This document shows positions 7,279 through 16,310 of a stretch of DNA of 42,271 bases, one piece after another. Location: NCBI GenBank assembly GCA_022616075.1, contig JAKEFK010000169.1, forward strand, positions 1-42,271, read 5' to 3'. Every line of letters starts with the position of its first letter. The stretch's first letter is position 1. The DNA is from a bacterium (GTDB taxonomy: Bacteria > Acidobacteriota > HRBIN11 > JAKEFK01). The position numbers were made by a program, and so were the translations under genes. The notes under the pieces are model-generated. The model did no database searches and was not told the DNA's origin. It worked only from the letters and a program-made list of their open reading frames with translations.

Positions 7279-7440
7279 CTAAAACAGGTAATTCCACAAG
7301 TCGCTGCAGACTAGACCTATCTGTGTAAACCAGCCTTCAATCGGTTTTGGATCTCCTGGACTCCAACCCCCTTCACCAAAAGCAAAACCAGATGTCAAAG
7401 AGATTGCGAACAGAACAACTGTCAACAAACGTTTTTTCAT
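7279..7440 (-). CDS. Small secreted peptide precursor, 53 aa
   Basis: The ATG at 7440 is preceded by a very strong ribosome-binding site (GGAGGAG, six bases away). The product opens with a classical signal peptide, MKKRLLTVVLFAIS, with probable cleavage near GFA (residue 20) or FG (22). That leaves a mature peptide of about 31-33 residues rich in Gly, Pro and Trp, with a single Cys and a hydrophobic aromatic C-terminus (SDLWNYLF). One Cys excludes an internal disulfide. A near-perfect sigma-54 promoter lies 27 bp upstream, and the sigma-54 activator gene is the next gene upstream on the same strand. It may be a secreted signal, an envelope stress peptide or a small structural protein. The family is unknown; the case for a real gene is strong. 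Confidence 0.8.
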   Translation of the reverse strand: MKKRLLTVVLFAISLTSGFAFGEGGWSPGDPKPIEGWFTQIGLVCSDLWNYLF

Positions 7441-7466
7441 TTGTCTCCTCCAATAGCCAGCTCTAC

Positions 7467-7482
7467 GCAACATCAGTGCCAG
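7467..7482 (-). promoter_or_regulatory. Sigma-54 promoter C (full consensus) for the secreted peptide gene
   Basis: Minus-strand CTGGCAC-TGATG-TTGC matches the -24/-12 consensus (YTGGCAC-N5-TTGC), including the invariant GG and GC ten bases apart. Transcription would start near 7455, just before the GGAGGAG ribosome-binding site. Confidence 0.85.
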
Positions 7483-7549
7483 AAAGTGGAAATAGCTCTA
7501 AGTTATTGGGAAATAGGAAGTTTCTACTGTATGAGGGAAAATGGGGAGA

Positions 7550-7566
7550 AGTTGACAAAAACTACA
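7550..7566 (+). promoter_or_regulatory. 17-bp dyad operator C
   Basis: AGTTGACAAAAACTACA is a third forward copy of the dyad. It is 82 bp upstream of the -12 box of promoter C and just beyond the stop codon of the regulator gene. No good second copy is visible nearby. Confidence 0.65.
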
Positions 7567-7572
7567 TTCAAA

Positions 7573-10500
7573 TCAAGTCTTATCGGTAAGCGAAATCCCG
7601 AATCGCTTCATTTTGCTGTAGAGTCCATGACGTGTGATTCCCAGACTCTTCGCGGCAGAAGCAACATTCCAGTTGTTTTCCTGAAGTCGAGTCTGGATGA
7701 TATCTTTTTCAATTTGGTTGAGACTGCCGGAAGGAGCTGTTCTCTTTTTTTTCTTTTCCAAATCAGGATGATGTGTAATCCTTTGCTCCAGGTTTTGAAT
7801 TTCAATCCAGTCGGCATCGCAGAGGGTAGCAACTCGATCAATTTCGCTTTTTAGTTCCCTCACGTTTCCGGGCCAGGGATATTGCTTCAAAGCATCCAAC
7901 GCTTCCGGGGTAAAACCCAATAGATCTTTTCCATTCGAAACCGCCGCTTGCTTGAGAAAGGAGGTTGCCAAAAGTGAAATATCTTCGCTGCGATCCCGCA
8001 AGGCGGGAATATGGATATCGACAACCTTGATTCTATAAAAAAGATCAAGCCTGAAATTTCCCTGCGCGACCATTTCCTCAAGATTCCGGTTGGTGGCAAG
8101 AATAATTCTGGCATTTGTAGAAAAAGTTTCCGTGCCGCCGATCCTCCGGTACTCCCCACCCTGAAGTACGCGCAATAATTTTGCCTGCATGTCCAGGGGC
8201 ATGTCTCCTATCTCATCCAGCAGGAGCGTACCATTTTGGGCCTGCTCAAATACACCCTTCTTCAGCCCAATCGCTCCGGTAAAAGCGCCCTTCTCATGGC
8301 CGAACAATTCGCTTTCCAGAAGTTCCCTTGTAAAAGCAGCGCAATTCACGGCGATGAAAGGTCCCTTTTTTCTATTTCCGGAATAGTGCAGCACTCTCGC
8401 AACAAGTTCTTTGCCTGTTCCTGTCTCGCCCGTGATCAAGACCGGCAAGTTGTTGTTTAAAACACGATGCACTTTTCGCAAAACATCAGCGATCTCTTTG
8501 CTGGAACCAATGATTTCCGGACATTCTTTTCTCAATTCCAGCCAGTTGCGCAATCGCCGGTTTTCAGTGACGGATTTTTCCAGCAATAAGGTTTGATTCA
8601 AAGCAAGACCAATAATAGAGGAGAAGATTTCCAGTGTTACCGTTTCAGTTCCGGCTAATGTTTCGACGCCTTCTTTGCTGTCCAGATAGAGACATCCCAG
8701 TGTTCGACCGTTTCCCGAACGTAAAGGCAAACAAACAACACTCAAGATGCGGTTGTTGATGATGCTTGGCCTGTACTGTAAACGGGGATCACTCAATGCG
8801 TCGAAGCAGAGCACCGGTTTGTTCGAATCAGTTGCGGATTGCAGAACGGAACGGCTCACTTCCAGAATGTCCTGCAGATTTGACTCCTCCAATGCAGCGG
8901 ATTTGAAGATGCGAGGCGGTTCCTCATTCAGTATGAGTAAGGCGCGATCCATGCTTGTTAGTTCGAGCGCTGTTTGCAGGATTCTCTTCACCATCGCATC
9001 CACTTCCTCAACGGATAAAATTTCTTTGATCAATTGAAGGGCTCTATACGGAAGTCGATCAGCAAGGCGGTTCAAAAAGTCTTCATAAATCTGCATGTCG
9101 AGACCATCCTTAGGTAGATTCTGTAACTCTTTCCGCGCACCCAGCCGTGAAAAGAGATGATACGCTGCCTGCAAGCTGAGGGTTAACTTTTCCAGATTCT
9201 CTGTTTTGCGGTAAAAGTCTGATTTCAGTTTGTGAACTTTGGCAAGCCAGAAAAGTGAAGGTATCTTGCGAAAAATACGTTCCGCCGTGTGAAGGAAATC
9301 GATTGCGGTTTTATTTTCTCCAATCGTCAAGGCATGCATCGCACGGACGTAGCAGCAAATTCCTTCTTCAAAGGAATCCTGTGTAAAGTGGTACATGTTT
9401 TCGAGAATCCTGCCGGCAACTTCAGGATTCTTTCGTTTAATCGCCAGTATCGCCCGGAAACACTCGACGCGCGCAGAATCGATGGAACAACCGGTTTCCC
9501 GAAACAACTTTTTTGATCGACGAAGAGATTTTTCAGCAGCCTGAAAATGTTTTGCCAGCAAGTAGGTAATCCCCAGATATTCGAAAGCGCGCGCCTGTGG
9601 CAACTTAAGTTTTAACGCAGACCGAAGATGTAACGCTTCTCGCAGCATGGAAAGTGCGCGCCGAAAACGGCCCATGTACGCCAGATGCAGCCCGGCATTT
9701 GTCAGAGCGAGTGTTTGTAGAGTGATGAGCTTGAATTTTCCAGAGAGTTTATAAACTTTCGTTCGATAAGAGATCGCTTTATCAATGCGGCCTTCCAGTT
9801 CATACGTAACACCGAGATTGTTTAACGGAAGAATGTAATTATGCGGATTCTTGCAAGCTCGACCAAGATGCAGAGCCCGCGTGAGATTATCCCGAGCCTT
9901 CGAGATTTCACTTGAAGCAAGGTACAGCATTCCCAGATTGTTAAAAGCGTACGAGAGCCTGTCTTGGTCCTGATTTCTAGAAAAAAGCCTGATCGATCGA
10001 TTCAGCCAGTTCTCAGCGCGTTTATATTTCCCCATTTGACCGAGCACCATCCCGATGTTCATCGCGCTGGAACTGCGGAAACGATGAGGAATTCTGCAGG
10101 CTTTTCGAAATTCTCGCAAGGAATCGTTCAGATGGCCTTGATGAAAATGCAACAACCCATAAAAATGATGAATTAGACCCTGGACACGGGGGTTCGTGCT
10201 ATCATGAATCGTTTTCAAAATTTCTTGTGCTTCAGTAAAGTCATTCTTGAGAACAAGGAATCCCGCCTGTCGCACACGAAAATATTCCTGGAGGCTGCTT
10301 TGGATTCGCGCTGCATGATTGGCGTATCGAGCCGCGGTACGAACCGCTCGGTCCAGTTTGTATTTCCGATGAAAGTAGTCCAACAAGAGGTCGGCAAAAT
10401 GAAAGGACGCGCCGAACCGGGCGCGAACGTGCTTTAGCAAAGAGAGGGATTTTTCAAAATCACCGCGAAGCAGATTCTGCTTTGTCATTTGAAACAACAG

Positions 10501-12132
10501 CGATCGCGGCAATTTTGCTCCCCAGGAAAATGCATTCCAATACCATTGCAGCCGAATCGAATTATCTTGCGGCAGAAGATAGCGCTTTGCCTGTAGCAAA
10601 GCGCTCCGGGCGGCCAGTCGCTTTCTGTTCGCATTCGACGCAAGATAAAATAAAATCCCGGGATCACCGGACCAGCCTTTGTTGCGCAACATCCGCAGCG
10701 CAACGGCCTGTTTTTGACTGGGGCGCATTCGGGAAAGAATCGTGTCAGACGGAATCGCGAGAGATATTGAGCCTCCACGCCCGAGAAGCAGGCCCTGTTC
10801 CTGCAAGTTGTCCAGAACTTGATCCTCAGAAAAGGCATTCAATGATGTTCGTGATAACGTCCCACCAGCAACAGCAAGAGCATTCAGGATTTTCTTACCG
10901 GCAATATTTAAAGACTCTACAGAAAAATGCATGTAGTTTTTTGAGATGGGAACATCGAATCGCTTCCAGGATTCATCCAGCCCGGGGAGCCTCGCGTTTG
11001 AACTAAATAAAACAACCTTAATCCAGTTCACTTCTGTCAGACAGGATATTCCAAATAGAAGTATCGCCCTTTCTTCAGGATTTAACGCTTCGGTAGAGCG
11101 AAAAATCACCGTTATCGAAGAATGGTGTTCCAGGTTTCTCAAAGATTGAAATCCCAAATAGAGGCTTCCGGGATAAGAACCGGTCAATGCAAGGCAAATC
11201 CGATCAAAACATTGATCGGGAGAAATGCTAATTAGATCAAAAGAAATGACTGAACCTGTGCGCTCCCATGAAGAAATGAGTAGTTGATTAAAGGCCGCTG
11301 CAAGTAGAGGCTCGGCAGAGGAATGAACCAGAACCCGTTTCCCCTGCATTACTTCTTCAGGAAACGAAAATTCCTGTTGAACTGTGTCTAACGGAACACT
11401 TATTTCTTTATCCGGCATAAGCTTTTTCCGGAGCTCAATCGCATCGGCAATTCTTTGGGAAGGCTCCAGCGCGGTCATTTCGGAAACGATTTTTCTCCAT
11501 GGCTCCTTGAGTGATTGCACTTTGTATAAAAGGCTGTTCAGAGCTCCAAGAGAAGGTTGTTCCGGTAGAGTCTCGTCGGGAAGTAACAAATGTAAAAGAA
11601 GAACCCCAAAGGCGAAAATATCAGAACGCTGATCGAAGGGACGTCCGTTCAAGCGTTCCGGAGAGATATAAGGAAATGTTCCGGAAAATGTATTGGAAAA
11701 ACCTGAGTTCCGGATTGGACTGCACAAACCCAGGTCAAGAACTTTTAATTTATTTTCACATAGCAGAAAATGATCCGGCTTGAAGTCGTTGTATAGCCAT
11801 CCGCGTTGATGAAGAAATGATAGAAATTCCGAGACCTGAAAGGCGAAAAGTTTTAGATTCTCTTTTCCATAGCGTTTCACCCATTCCAATGAATTCATTC
11901 CGCTGAATTCAGGATAAACCGCAAACTCGCCTAATTCAGGATCCAGCCCACAATCATACGGATAACCAATTAATGAATGCCTCAGCTGCCGCGCCAGAAT
12001 CGCTTCTTTCCTGATTCCGGTGCCGGTCTTTATGATACGTTGATCCCCGGTGATTCTATCCAGCGCTTTCCACACCTTGGCTTGAGAGCCCGCTTTATAC
12101 AACTCACCAAGCGTGTATCTATCCCCTATCAT
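7573..12132 (-). CDS. Ser/Thr kinase-TPR-GAF-sigma-54 activator fusion, 1519 aa
   Basis: Domains in order: a protein-kinase fold (1-240), a region resembling the NTPase of kinase-linked regulators but without a Walker A motif (about 265-420), TPR repeats (about 570-1000), GAF (about 1030-1185), sigma-54 AAA+ (about 1204-1435) and a Fis-type HTH (about 1470-1515). The AAA+ domain is complete: GETGTGKE, GAFTGA, LLLDEIGDM, FRLDLFYR and WPGNVREL. The kinase keeps Lys35, Asp116 in YNDFKPDH (HRD replaced by YND), DLG at 133 and SPE, but its glycine loop is degenerate (AGSQAK), so activity is uncertain. The protein should drive RpoN promoters, and three lie just downstream with a shared operator. 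A solute-binding protein gene diverges from its start. The TPRs or GAF may bind the inducer. Confidence 0.92.
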   Translation of the reverse strand: MIGDRYTLGELYKAGSQAKVWKALDRITGDQRIIKTGTGIRKEAILARQLRHSLIGYPYDCGLDPELGEFAVYPEFSGMNSLEWVKRYGKENLKLFAFQVSEFLSFLHQRGWLYNDFKPDHFLLCENKLKVLDLGLCSPIRNSGFSNTFSGTFPYISPERLNGRPFDQRSDIFAFGVLLLHLLLPDETLPEQPSLGALNSLLYKVQSLKEPWRKIVSEMTALEPSQRIADAIELRKKLMPDKEISVPLDTVQQEFSFPEEVMQGKRVLVHSSAEPLLAAAFNQLLISSWERTGSVISFDLISISPDQCFDRICLALTGSYPGSLYLGFQSLRNLEHHSSITVIFRSTEALNPEERAILLFGISCLTEVNWIKVVLFSSNARLPGLDESWKRFDVPISKNYMHFSVESLNIAGKKILNALAVAGGTLSRTSLNAFSEDQVLDNLQEQGLLLGRGGSISLAIPSDTILSRMRPSQKQAVALRMLRNKGWSGDPGILFYLASNANRKRLAARSALLQAKRYLLPQDNSIRLQWYWNAFSWGAKLPRSLLFQMTKQNLLRGDFEKSLSLLKHVRARFGASFHFADLLLDYFHRKYKLDRAVRTAARYANHAARIQSSLQEYFRVRQAGFLVLKNDFTEAQEILKTIHDSTNPRVQGLIHHFYGLLHFHQGHLNDSLREFRKACRIPHRFRSSSAMNIGMVLGQMGKYKRAENWLNRSIRLFSRNQDQDRLSYAFNNLGMLYLASSEISKARDNLTRALHLGRACKNPHNYILPLNNLGVTYELEGRIDKAISYRTKVYKLSGKFKLITLQTLALTNAGLHLAYMGRFRRALSMLREALHLRSALKLKLPQARAFEYLGITYLLAKHFQAAEKSLRRSKKLFRETGCSIDSARVECFRAILAIKRKNPEVAGRILENMYHFTQDSFEEGICCYVRAMHALTIGENKTAIDFLHTAERIFRKIPSLFWLAKVHKLKSDFYRKTENLEKLTLSLQAAYHLFSRLGARKELQNLPKDGLDMQIYEDFLNRLADRLPYRALQLIKEILSVEEVDAMVKRILQTALELTSMDRALLILNEEPPRIFKSAALEESNLQDILEVSRSVLQSATDSNKPVLCFDALSDPRLQYRPSIINNRILSVVCLPLRSGNGRTLGCLYLDSKEGVETLAGTETVTLEIFSSIIGLALNQTLLLEKSVTENRRLRNWLELRKECPEIIGSSKEIADVLRKVHRVLNNNLPVLITGETGTGKELVARVLHYSGNRKKGPFIAVNCAAFTRELLESELFGHEKGAFTGAIGLKKGVFEQAQNGTLLLDEIGDMPLDMQAKLLRVLQGGEYRRIGGTETFSTNARIILATNRNLEEMVAQGNFRLDLFYRIKVVDIHIPALRDRSEDISLLATSFLKQAAVSNGKDLLGFTPEALDALKQYPWPGNVRELKSEIDRVATLCDADWIEIQNLEQRITHHPDLEKKKKRTAPSGSLNQIEKDIIQTRLQENNWNVASAAKSLGITRHGLYSKMKRFGISLTDKT

Positions 12133-12188
12133 TTACCAAATGGTTTTCTATATTATAGTAGAAAGCTCCTACCGGGTCGCGTCATATT
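12133..12188. promoter_or_regulatory. 56-bp divergent promoter region between regulator and binding protein
   Basis: This short gap separates two opposite ATG starts. It contains CTATATTATAG, which reads as TATAAT on the minus strand and TATATT on the plus strand, so one AT-rich core may serve both genes. No operator of the TGTTG-N7-CNACA type and no -24/-12 element is present, which suggests that the regulator is not under its own control. -35 boxes are not clear. Confidence 0.4.
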
Positions 12189-13910
12189 ATGCGCCTCAAA
12201 GTCTTATTGCTGACTACTTTCCTGGTCCTCCTAATCGCAGCTTCGTTTCAATCTAACGCCGGCGGAAGACCAGGCGGGACTCTGGTGACAGCAACGTTCA
12301 CCGAAGTCAAGACGTTGAATGCCTTTCTGGCGACCGACAACGAAACACAAACTTACAACAGATTGATCCAGGCAGGTCTCATTCGATTGCATCCGTTAAC
12401 ACAAGAACTAGAGCCGGCCCTTGCCGAATCATGGAAGGTCAATAGCGATTATACCCTGTGGACCTTTCAATTGCGAAAAGGTTTGAAATGGTCTGATGAG
12501 CACCCTTTCGATGCTACAGATGTCATTTTTACCATGCGTCTCGTTAATGATCCAAAAATCCCTTCCCTTGTTGGCGATTCCCTCACGTTCCAAGGCCGAA
12601 AGATTGAGTGGAGTTTAATCGACCAATACACGGTTCAGGCAAAATTACCATCCACCATGGTCACTTTTCTGCGACACCTGGATGCGTCCCAATGTCCGAT
12701 TCTCGCCCGACACAGATGGGAGAAAGATTATCTGGAAGGACGATTTACAGAAACACTGCAGGCCAGTATGAGCCCAAATCAATTTGCGGGCCTTGGTCCT
12801 TTCCGCCTGAAAAGCTACGCGCCGGGAGAGAAACTTGTTCTGTCGCGGAATCCTCATTATTGGAAAATCGATAGCAATCGAGTTCGTCTTCCTTATTTAG
12901 ACGAACTCGTTTTCTTGATACTGGCAAATCAGGATCAAGTTCAATTAAGGATAGAAAATGGTGAGATTGATACTTATCAGAGCGTTCGCCCGGGCGATGT
13001 CGACCGGCTGAAGCAAAAAGCGGCCTCATTGCAGTTAAGAGTAATCAATGTCGGACCTACGTTCGATATGGAAGGCCTGTTCCTGAATCAGAATGCGGCG
13101 GCAAATCCTGAAACCAAAAAGCCTTACGTGGATGCAATCAAGCTTTCGTGGTTTCAAAATGTCAATTTCAGACGCGCGCTCTCTCATGCAATCGACCGGG
13201 ATGCCCTGATCCGAAATTCATTGTATGGACAGGGCATTCCAGCGTATGGTCCGGAAAGTCCCGGCAACACACTCTGGTACAATCCGGACATTTCAAAGTT
13301 CCCATTTGATCTGATGAAAGCTCGCCAACTGCTATTGAACAACGGCTTTTATCAGAAGTCTCAGGAAGGCAAACTTGTACTTTTTGATTCCAAAGGGAAT
13401 CCGGTTCAATTTTCCCTTTTTACCAACTCCGGAAACTCGGTTCGAAACACGCAATGCATTTTGATTGTTTCCGATTTTGCGAAACTCGGCATACAGGTCA
13501 CATACAGCGCTCTGGATTTTCAGACACTCATCAACCGCGTAGATCGAACATTCGAATATGATGCCGTGCTTCTGGGAATCAGTGAGGATGATGTTGATCC
13601 GGGCAGCCGTCTCAACAGCATGCTCAGCAAGGGATCACTTCATTTCTGGTGGCCGCGACAAGAAAAACCGTTCACGCCGTGGGAAAAGAAAATCGATGAA
13701 TTGATGGCATTGACAATGTCCGTCTCCGATTTCCAGCAACGTAAAAAATATTACAACGATGTCCAGAGGATTCTTGCAGAACAACAGGCAATGATTTACA
13801 CCGTTCATCCCTACGCATTCGTCTGCGCAAAAACAAAGCTCGGCAACTTGAAACCGATCGTCCCGCGCCACCGAACCCTCTGGAACGCTGAAGAACTCTA
13901 CTGGCAATAA
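12189..13910 (+). CDS. Family-5 (peptide/nickel-type) extracellular solute-binding protein
   Basis: The product is 573 residues, with a signal peptide over about residues 1-24 (no lipobox, so probably soluble in the periplasm). It shows the SBP_bac_5 pattern: TLVTATFTEVKTLN, LEPALAESW, FQLRKGLKWSD, FDATDVIF, ALSHAIDRDALI and a C-terminal HPYAFVCAKTKLGN. Such proteins bind oligopeptides or similar ligands for ABC import. No permease or ATPase genes are next to it, so it is an orphan that either feeds a transporter encoded elsewhere or serves as a receptor. It diverges from the sigma-54 regulator with only 56 bp between the starts. Given the nearby secreted peptide, peptide sensing is possible but untested. 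Confidence 0.9.
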   Translation: MRLKVLLLTTFLVLLIAASFQSNAGGRPGGTLVTATFTEVKTLNAFLATDNETQTYNRLIQAGLIRLHPLTQELEPALAESWKVNSDYTLWTFQLRKGLKWSDEHPFDATDVIFTMRLVNDPKIPSLVGDSLTFQGRKIEWSLIDQYTVQAKLPSTMVTFLRHLDASQCPILARHRWEKDYLEGRFTETLQASMSPNQFAGLGPFRLKSYAPGEKLVLSRNPHYWKIDSNRVRLPYLDELVFLILANQDQVQLRIENGEIDTYQSVRPGDVDRLKQKAASLQLRVINVGPTFDMEGLFLNQNAAANPETKKPYVDAIKLSWFQNVNFRRALSHAIDRDALIRNSLYGQGIPAYGPESPGNTLWYNPDISKFPFDLMKARQLLLNNGFYQKSQEGKLVLFDSKGNPVQFSLFTNSGNSVRNTQCILIVSDFAKLGIQVTYSALDFQTLINRVDRTFEYDAVLLGISEDDVDPGSRLNSMLSKGSLHFWWPRQEKPFTPWEKKIDELMALTMSVSDFQQRKKYYNDVQRILAEQQAMIYTVHPYAFVCAKTKLGNLKPIVPRHRTLWNAEELYWQ

Positions 13911-13911
13911 A

Positions 13912-13968
13912 CAAAGTAGCGCGGGCGTCTCGCCTGCACTGCGCGGACGGGACGTCCGCGCTACTTTG
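13912..13968. repeat. Dispersed palindromic repeat, copy 1
   Basis: CAAAGTAGCGCGG (13912-13924) and CCGCGCTACTTTG (13956-13968) are perfect 13-bp inverted arms around a G/C-rich interior that itself contains GGACGGGACGTCC. The same AAAGTAGCGCGG core recurs at 31854 and, degenerate, at 34930. This is a REP-like intergenic element. Confidence 0.8.
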
Positions 13969-13999
13969 CCTTGGCACGACCTTTGTATTCGTCCTAATC

Positions 14000-14212
14000 A
14001 TGAAAAACCCGTTTCACGAAATCGAAAAAAGAATCGAAACCGAATCCATCAACCCTGCGGACGCCCAGCGAGCGTTGCTAGCAAGCATTTATCTCGAATG
14101 TTGCGACGAGTGTTCCGCCAGGCTCCGATCCGATGAGTTTCTCGAAGCTTTCTCGCGCATGCTAAAAGAAATGAAATTGTGCCACGAACTCACTTCCAAA
14201 AACGCCGCCTAA
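14000..14212 (+). CDS. Small protein of unknown function, 70 aa
   Basis: The ATG at 14000 has no visible ribosome-binding site, so initiation may be leaderless or weak. The product is charged and predicted helical, with a Cys cluster (YLECCDECSARL, residues 32-43) that could bind metal. No signal peptide is seen. It stands alone between a palindromic repeat and the end of the convergent antiporter gene. The amphipathic sequence looks like a real protein, but the family is not recognised. Confidence 0.5.
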   Translation: MKNPFHEIEKRIETESINPADAQRALLASIYLECCDECSARLRSDEFLEAFSRMLKEMKLCHELTSKNAA

Positions 14213-14226
14213 AAATGTGTCGGTAA

Positions 14227-14243
14227 ATCCACAATCTGTGGAT
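14227..14243. terminator. Small hairpin between convergent genes
   Basis: ATCCACA-ATC-TGTGGAT is a perfect 7-bp stem with a 3-nt loop, placed between the stops of the 70-aa gene and the antiporter. No T-run follows, so it is at most a weak bidirectional terminator. Confidence 0.4.
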
Positions 14244-14250
14244 GCAAGGA

Positions 14251-16303
14251 TCAACGCCCTTTCACCGTGGTCAGCAACTTCTTTGCGGATTCTGATGCTT
14301 CTTCTGATCCCAATAGAGCAATTACGTCACCGGATTTCAGCACTTCGGCTCCGCCAGGAACCACCATTTGATTTCCACTGCGGATAATTCCCACAATCAG
14401 CGCGCCAGTAAGCCCATGGATATCCAGACTTCCAAGCGTTTTTCACTACGGCGGCGTGCGATTCGGTCAACTGAATGGAGACAATGTTTCCAAGGCCGGG
14501 CAATATCTGTTCGATTTTAGATGCGGTAATTTCGGAAGATTCTGATTCTTTGGCGAGCGCTTCGATAATCACCTGAGCTCCGGCGCGGACGTGCGCATGA
14601 AGATCGGTTGCACCACGCCAAACCGTAAAACCAAAAACAGCGAAGACGATTGCCAGAATCACAAACCCAGAAAACCGCGGCAAGAAGGGCACGGTAACAG
14701 TTAAAAGAATGATTGCCGTAGTTAGTACGGTTAGAAACTCCAACAGAAGTGTCATGGTTTTCCTGGGAGCTTCCGCCAGATCCAGCTTCGAATTCTCCGG
14801 CAAAACATCGGCCGCAAAATTAGCTCCCAGTGTGCGCGCCGCGCTGACGATGCTAATCAAGAACGGCAAGGAGATTAACGCGATGAAAAAAACAAGCAGA
14901 ATCGGCGCGACATTCAAATTCACGTGAAGATATTTCAGGATCAAGTCCCGGAGCAAATCTTTGTTCAGGGAATACCCGATCACTATGCCGGTAATAAAAA
15001 CCATATCGAAAAGCAGTACGCGGAAAATTCTTTTCTTTATGGAGGCACGATCACCTACGGCCGGACGAGTTCGCATTTTTTCTACCCAGGAGCTGTAGAG
15101 GGTCGCTACAGTTTTCAATCGATCAGGTAGAAGACGATCCACGAACGACGCCGTTCGGTCCGAAATACGGATCAATGCGGGAGTAGTAAAAGTTGTAATG
15201 ACGCAAACAGCAATCGATACCGGATACAAAAACTCGCGGATCGCGCCGCTGGAAAGTCCGGCAAGAGCGATGATGAAGGAAAATTCTCCGATCTGCGCCA
15301 TGCTAAATCCTGCTTTCACAGACGTTCGTACGTCCGATCCTGTTAGAAAGGACCCCAAAGAAACGCTTAGAATCTTTCCCAAAAGAACTGCTACAGTAAT
15401 CACGAGAACCGCGGGCCAGTGTTGAAGAAGAATCAGTGGATTCATCAACATGCCCACCGAAATAAAAAAGACAGCGGCAAAAATGTCTCTCAAAGGTCGA
15501 ACGAGATGTTCTATTTGAGCTGTATGTCCCGATTCAGCAACCAGCGATCCGGCTAAAAACGCTCCGAGCGCCACTGAATATCCAACTTTTTGAGCGATGT
15601 AAGAATATGCGAAACAAACACCGACACTGGCGATCAATAAAGTTTCGGAACTGTTTAATCGCGCGACCGCCCGAATCGATCTTGGAATAATCAAGATCCC
15701 AAGAACGAGAGCGATCAGCAGGAAACCAATCAATCGCGTTCCGGTTGTAGCCAGAACCATACCCGGAATTCCGCTCCCGGTGGAGAAGGCCGTTAGCACC
15801 GCCAACAGTAAAATCGCGGCGAGATCTTCCACAATCAATATTCCCATCACGAGATCGGAGATCTTTCCGGTAATACTTTGTTCTTGAAACGCTTTCGCGA
15901 TAATCATCGTGCTGGAAATAGAAATCATGGCGCCCGTAAAAAGCGCTTCGACAGATGTCCAGCCAAAGGAAAGACCGACCACATAACCCAGCCACAACAT
16001 CACGCAAATCTGTATGACGGCCGTAATCCCTGCCGTTGTTGCCAGACTTGCCAGCTTTCTAAAACTGAATTCAAGTCCAATGGCAAACATTACAAGGATG
16101 ATCCCGAGTTCGGATAGAGTATGGATTCGATCCAGATCAGCAAACAATGGAATCGGAATGTGTGGCCCCACAATCAAGCCAGCGAGCAAATAACCAAGAA
16201 CGACCGGTTGCTTTAATCTCTGGAAAAGAACGGTCGTTACTGCAGCCACAACCAGGACCAAGGCAAGGTCTTGAAGAAATCCGTGCGGCTGCAAATTCTC
16301 CAT
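14251..16303 (-). CDS. CPA2-type cation:proton antiporter with TrkA-C domain, frameshifted near the end
   Basis: From the ATG at 16303 the protein has about 12 hydrophobic spans of the Kef/NhaP-like CPA2 fold (residues 1-390), further spans, then a TrkA-C domain. Such proteins exchange K+ or Na+ for protons. The open frame stops at 14327 after an implausible tail beginning KNAWKSG. Removing one base from the five-T run at 14439-14443 (AAAAA on the coding strand) restores KTLGSLDIHGLTGALIVG and VVPGGAEVLKSGDVIALLG, a typical TrkA-C ending at the TGA at 14251-14253, giving 683 residues. This is a sequencing error, a fresh mutation or slippage. The MgtE remnant ends 7 bp upstream. Confidence 0.85.
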
Positions 16304-16310
16304 GGACCAC

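Noticed and set aside
7417-7430. TGTTGACAGTTG on the minus strand, like the dyad operator
   Set aside because: It lies within the signal-peptide codons and lacks the second half of the dyad.
10482-11006. 174-residue plus-strand frame within the regulator gene
   Set aside because: It is an antisense shadow of the regulator coding sequence, with low-complexity composition.
13972-13986. TGGCACG-ACCT-TTGT, a sigma-54-like element before the 70-aa gene
   Set aside because: The -12 box lacks the C, no dyad operator is upstream, and the start site would fall on the ATG. Chance is likely.
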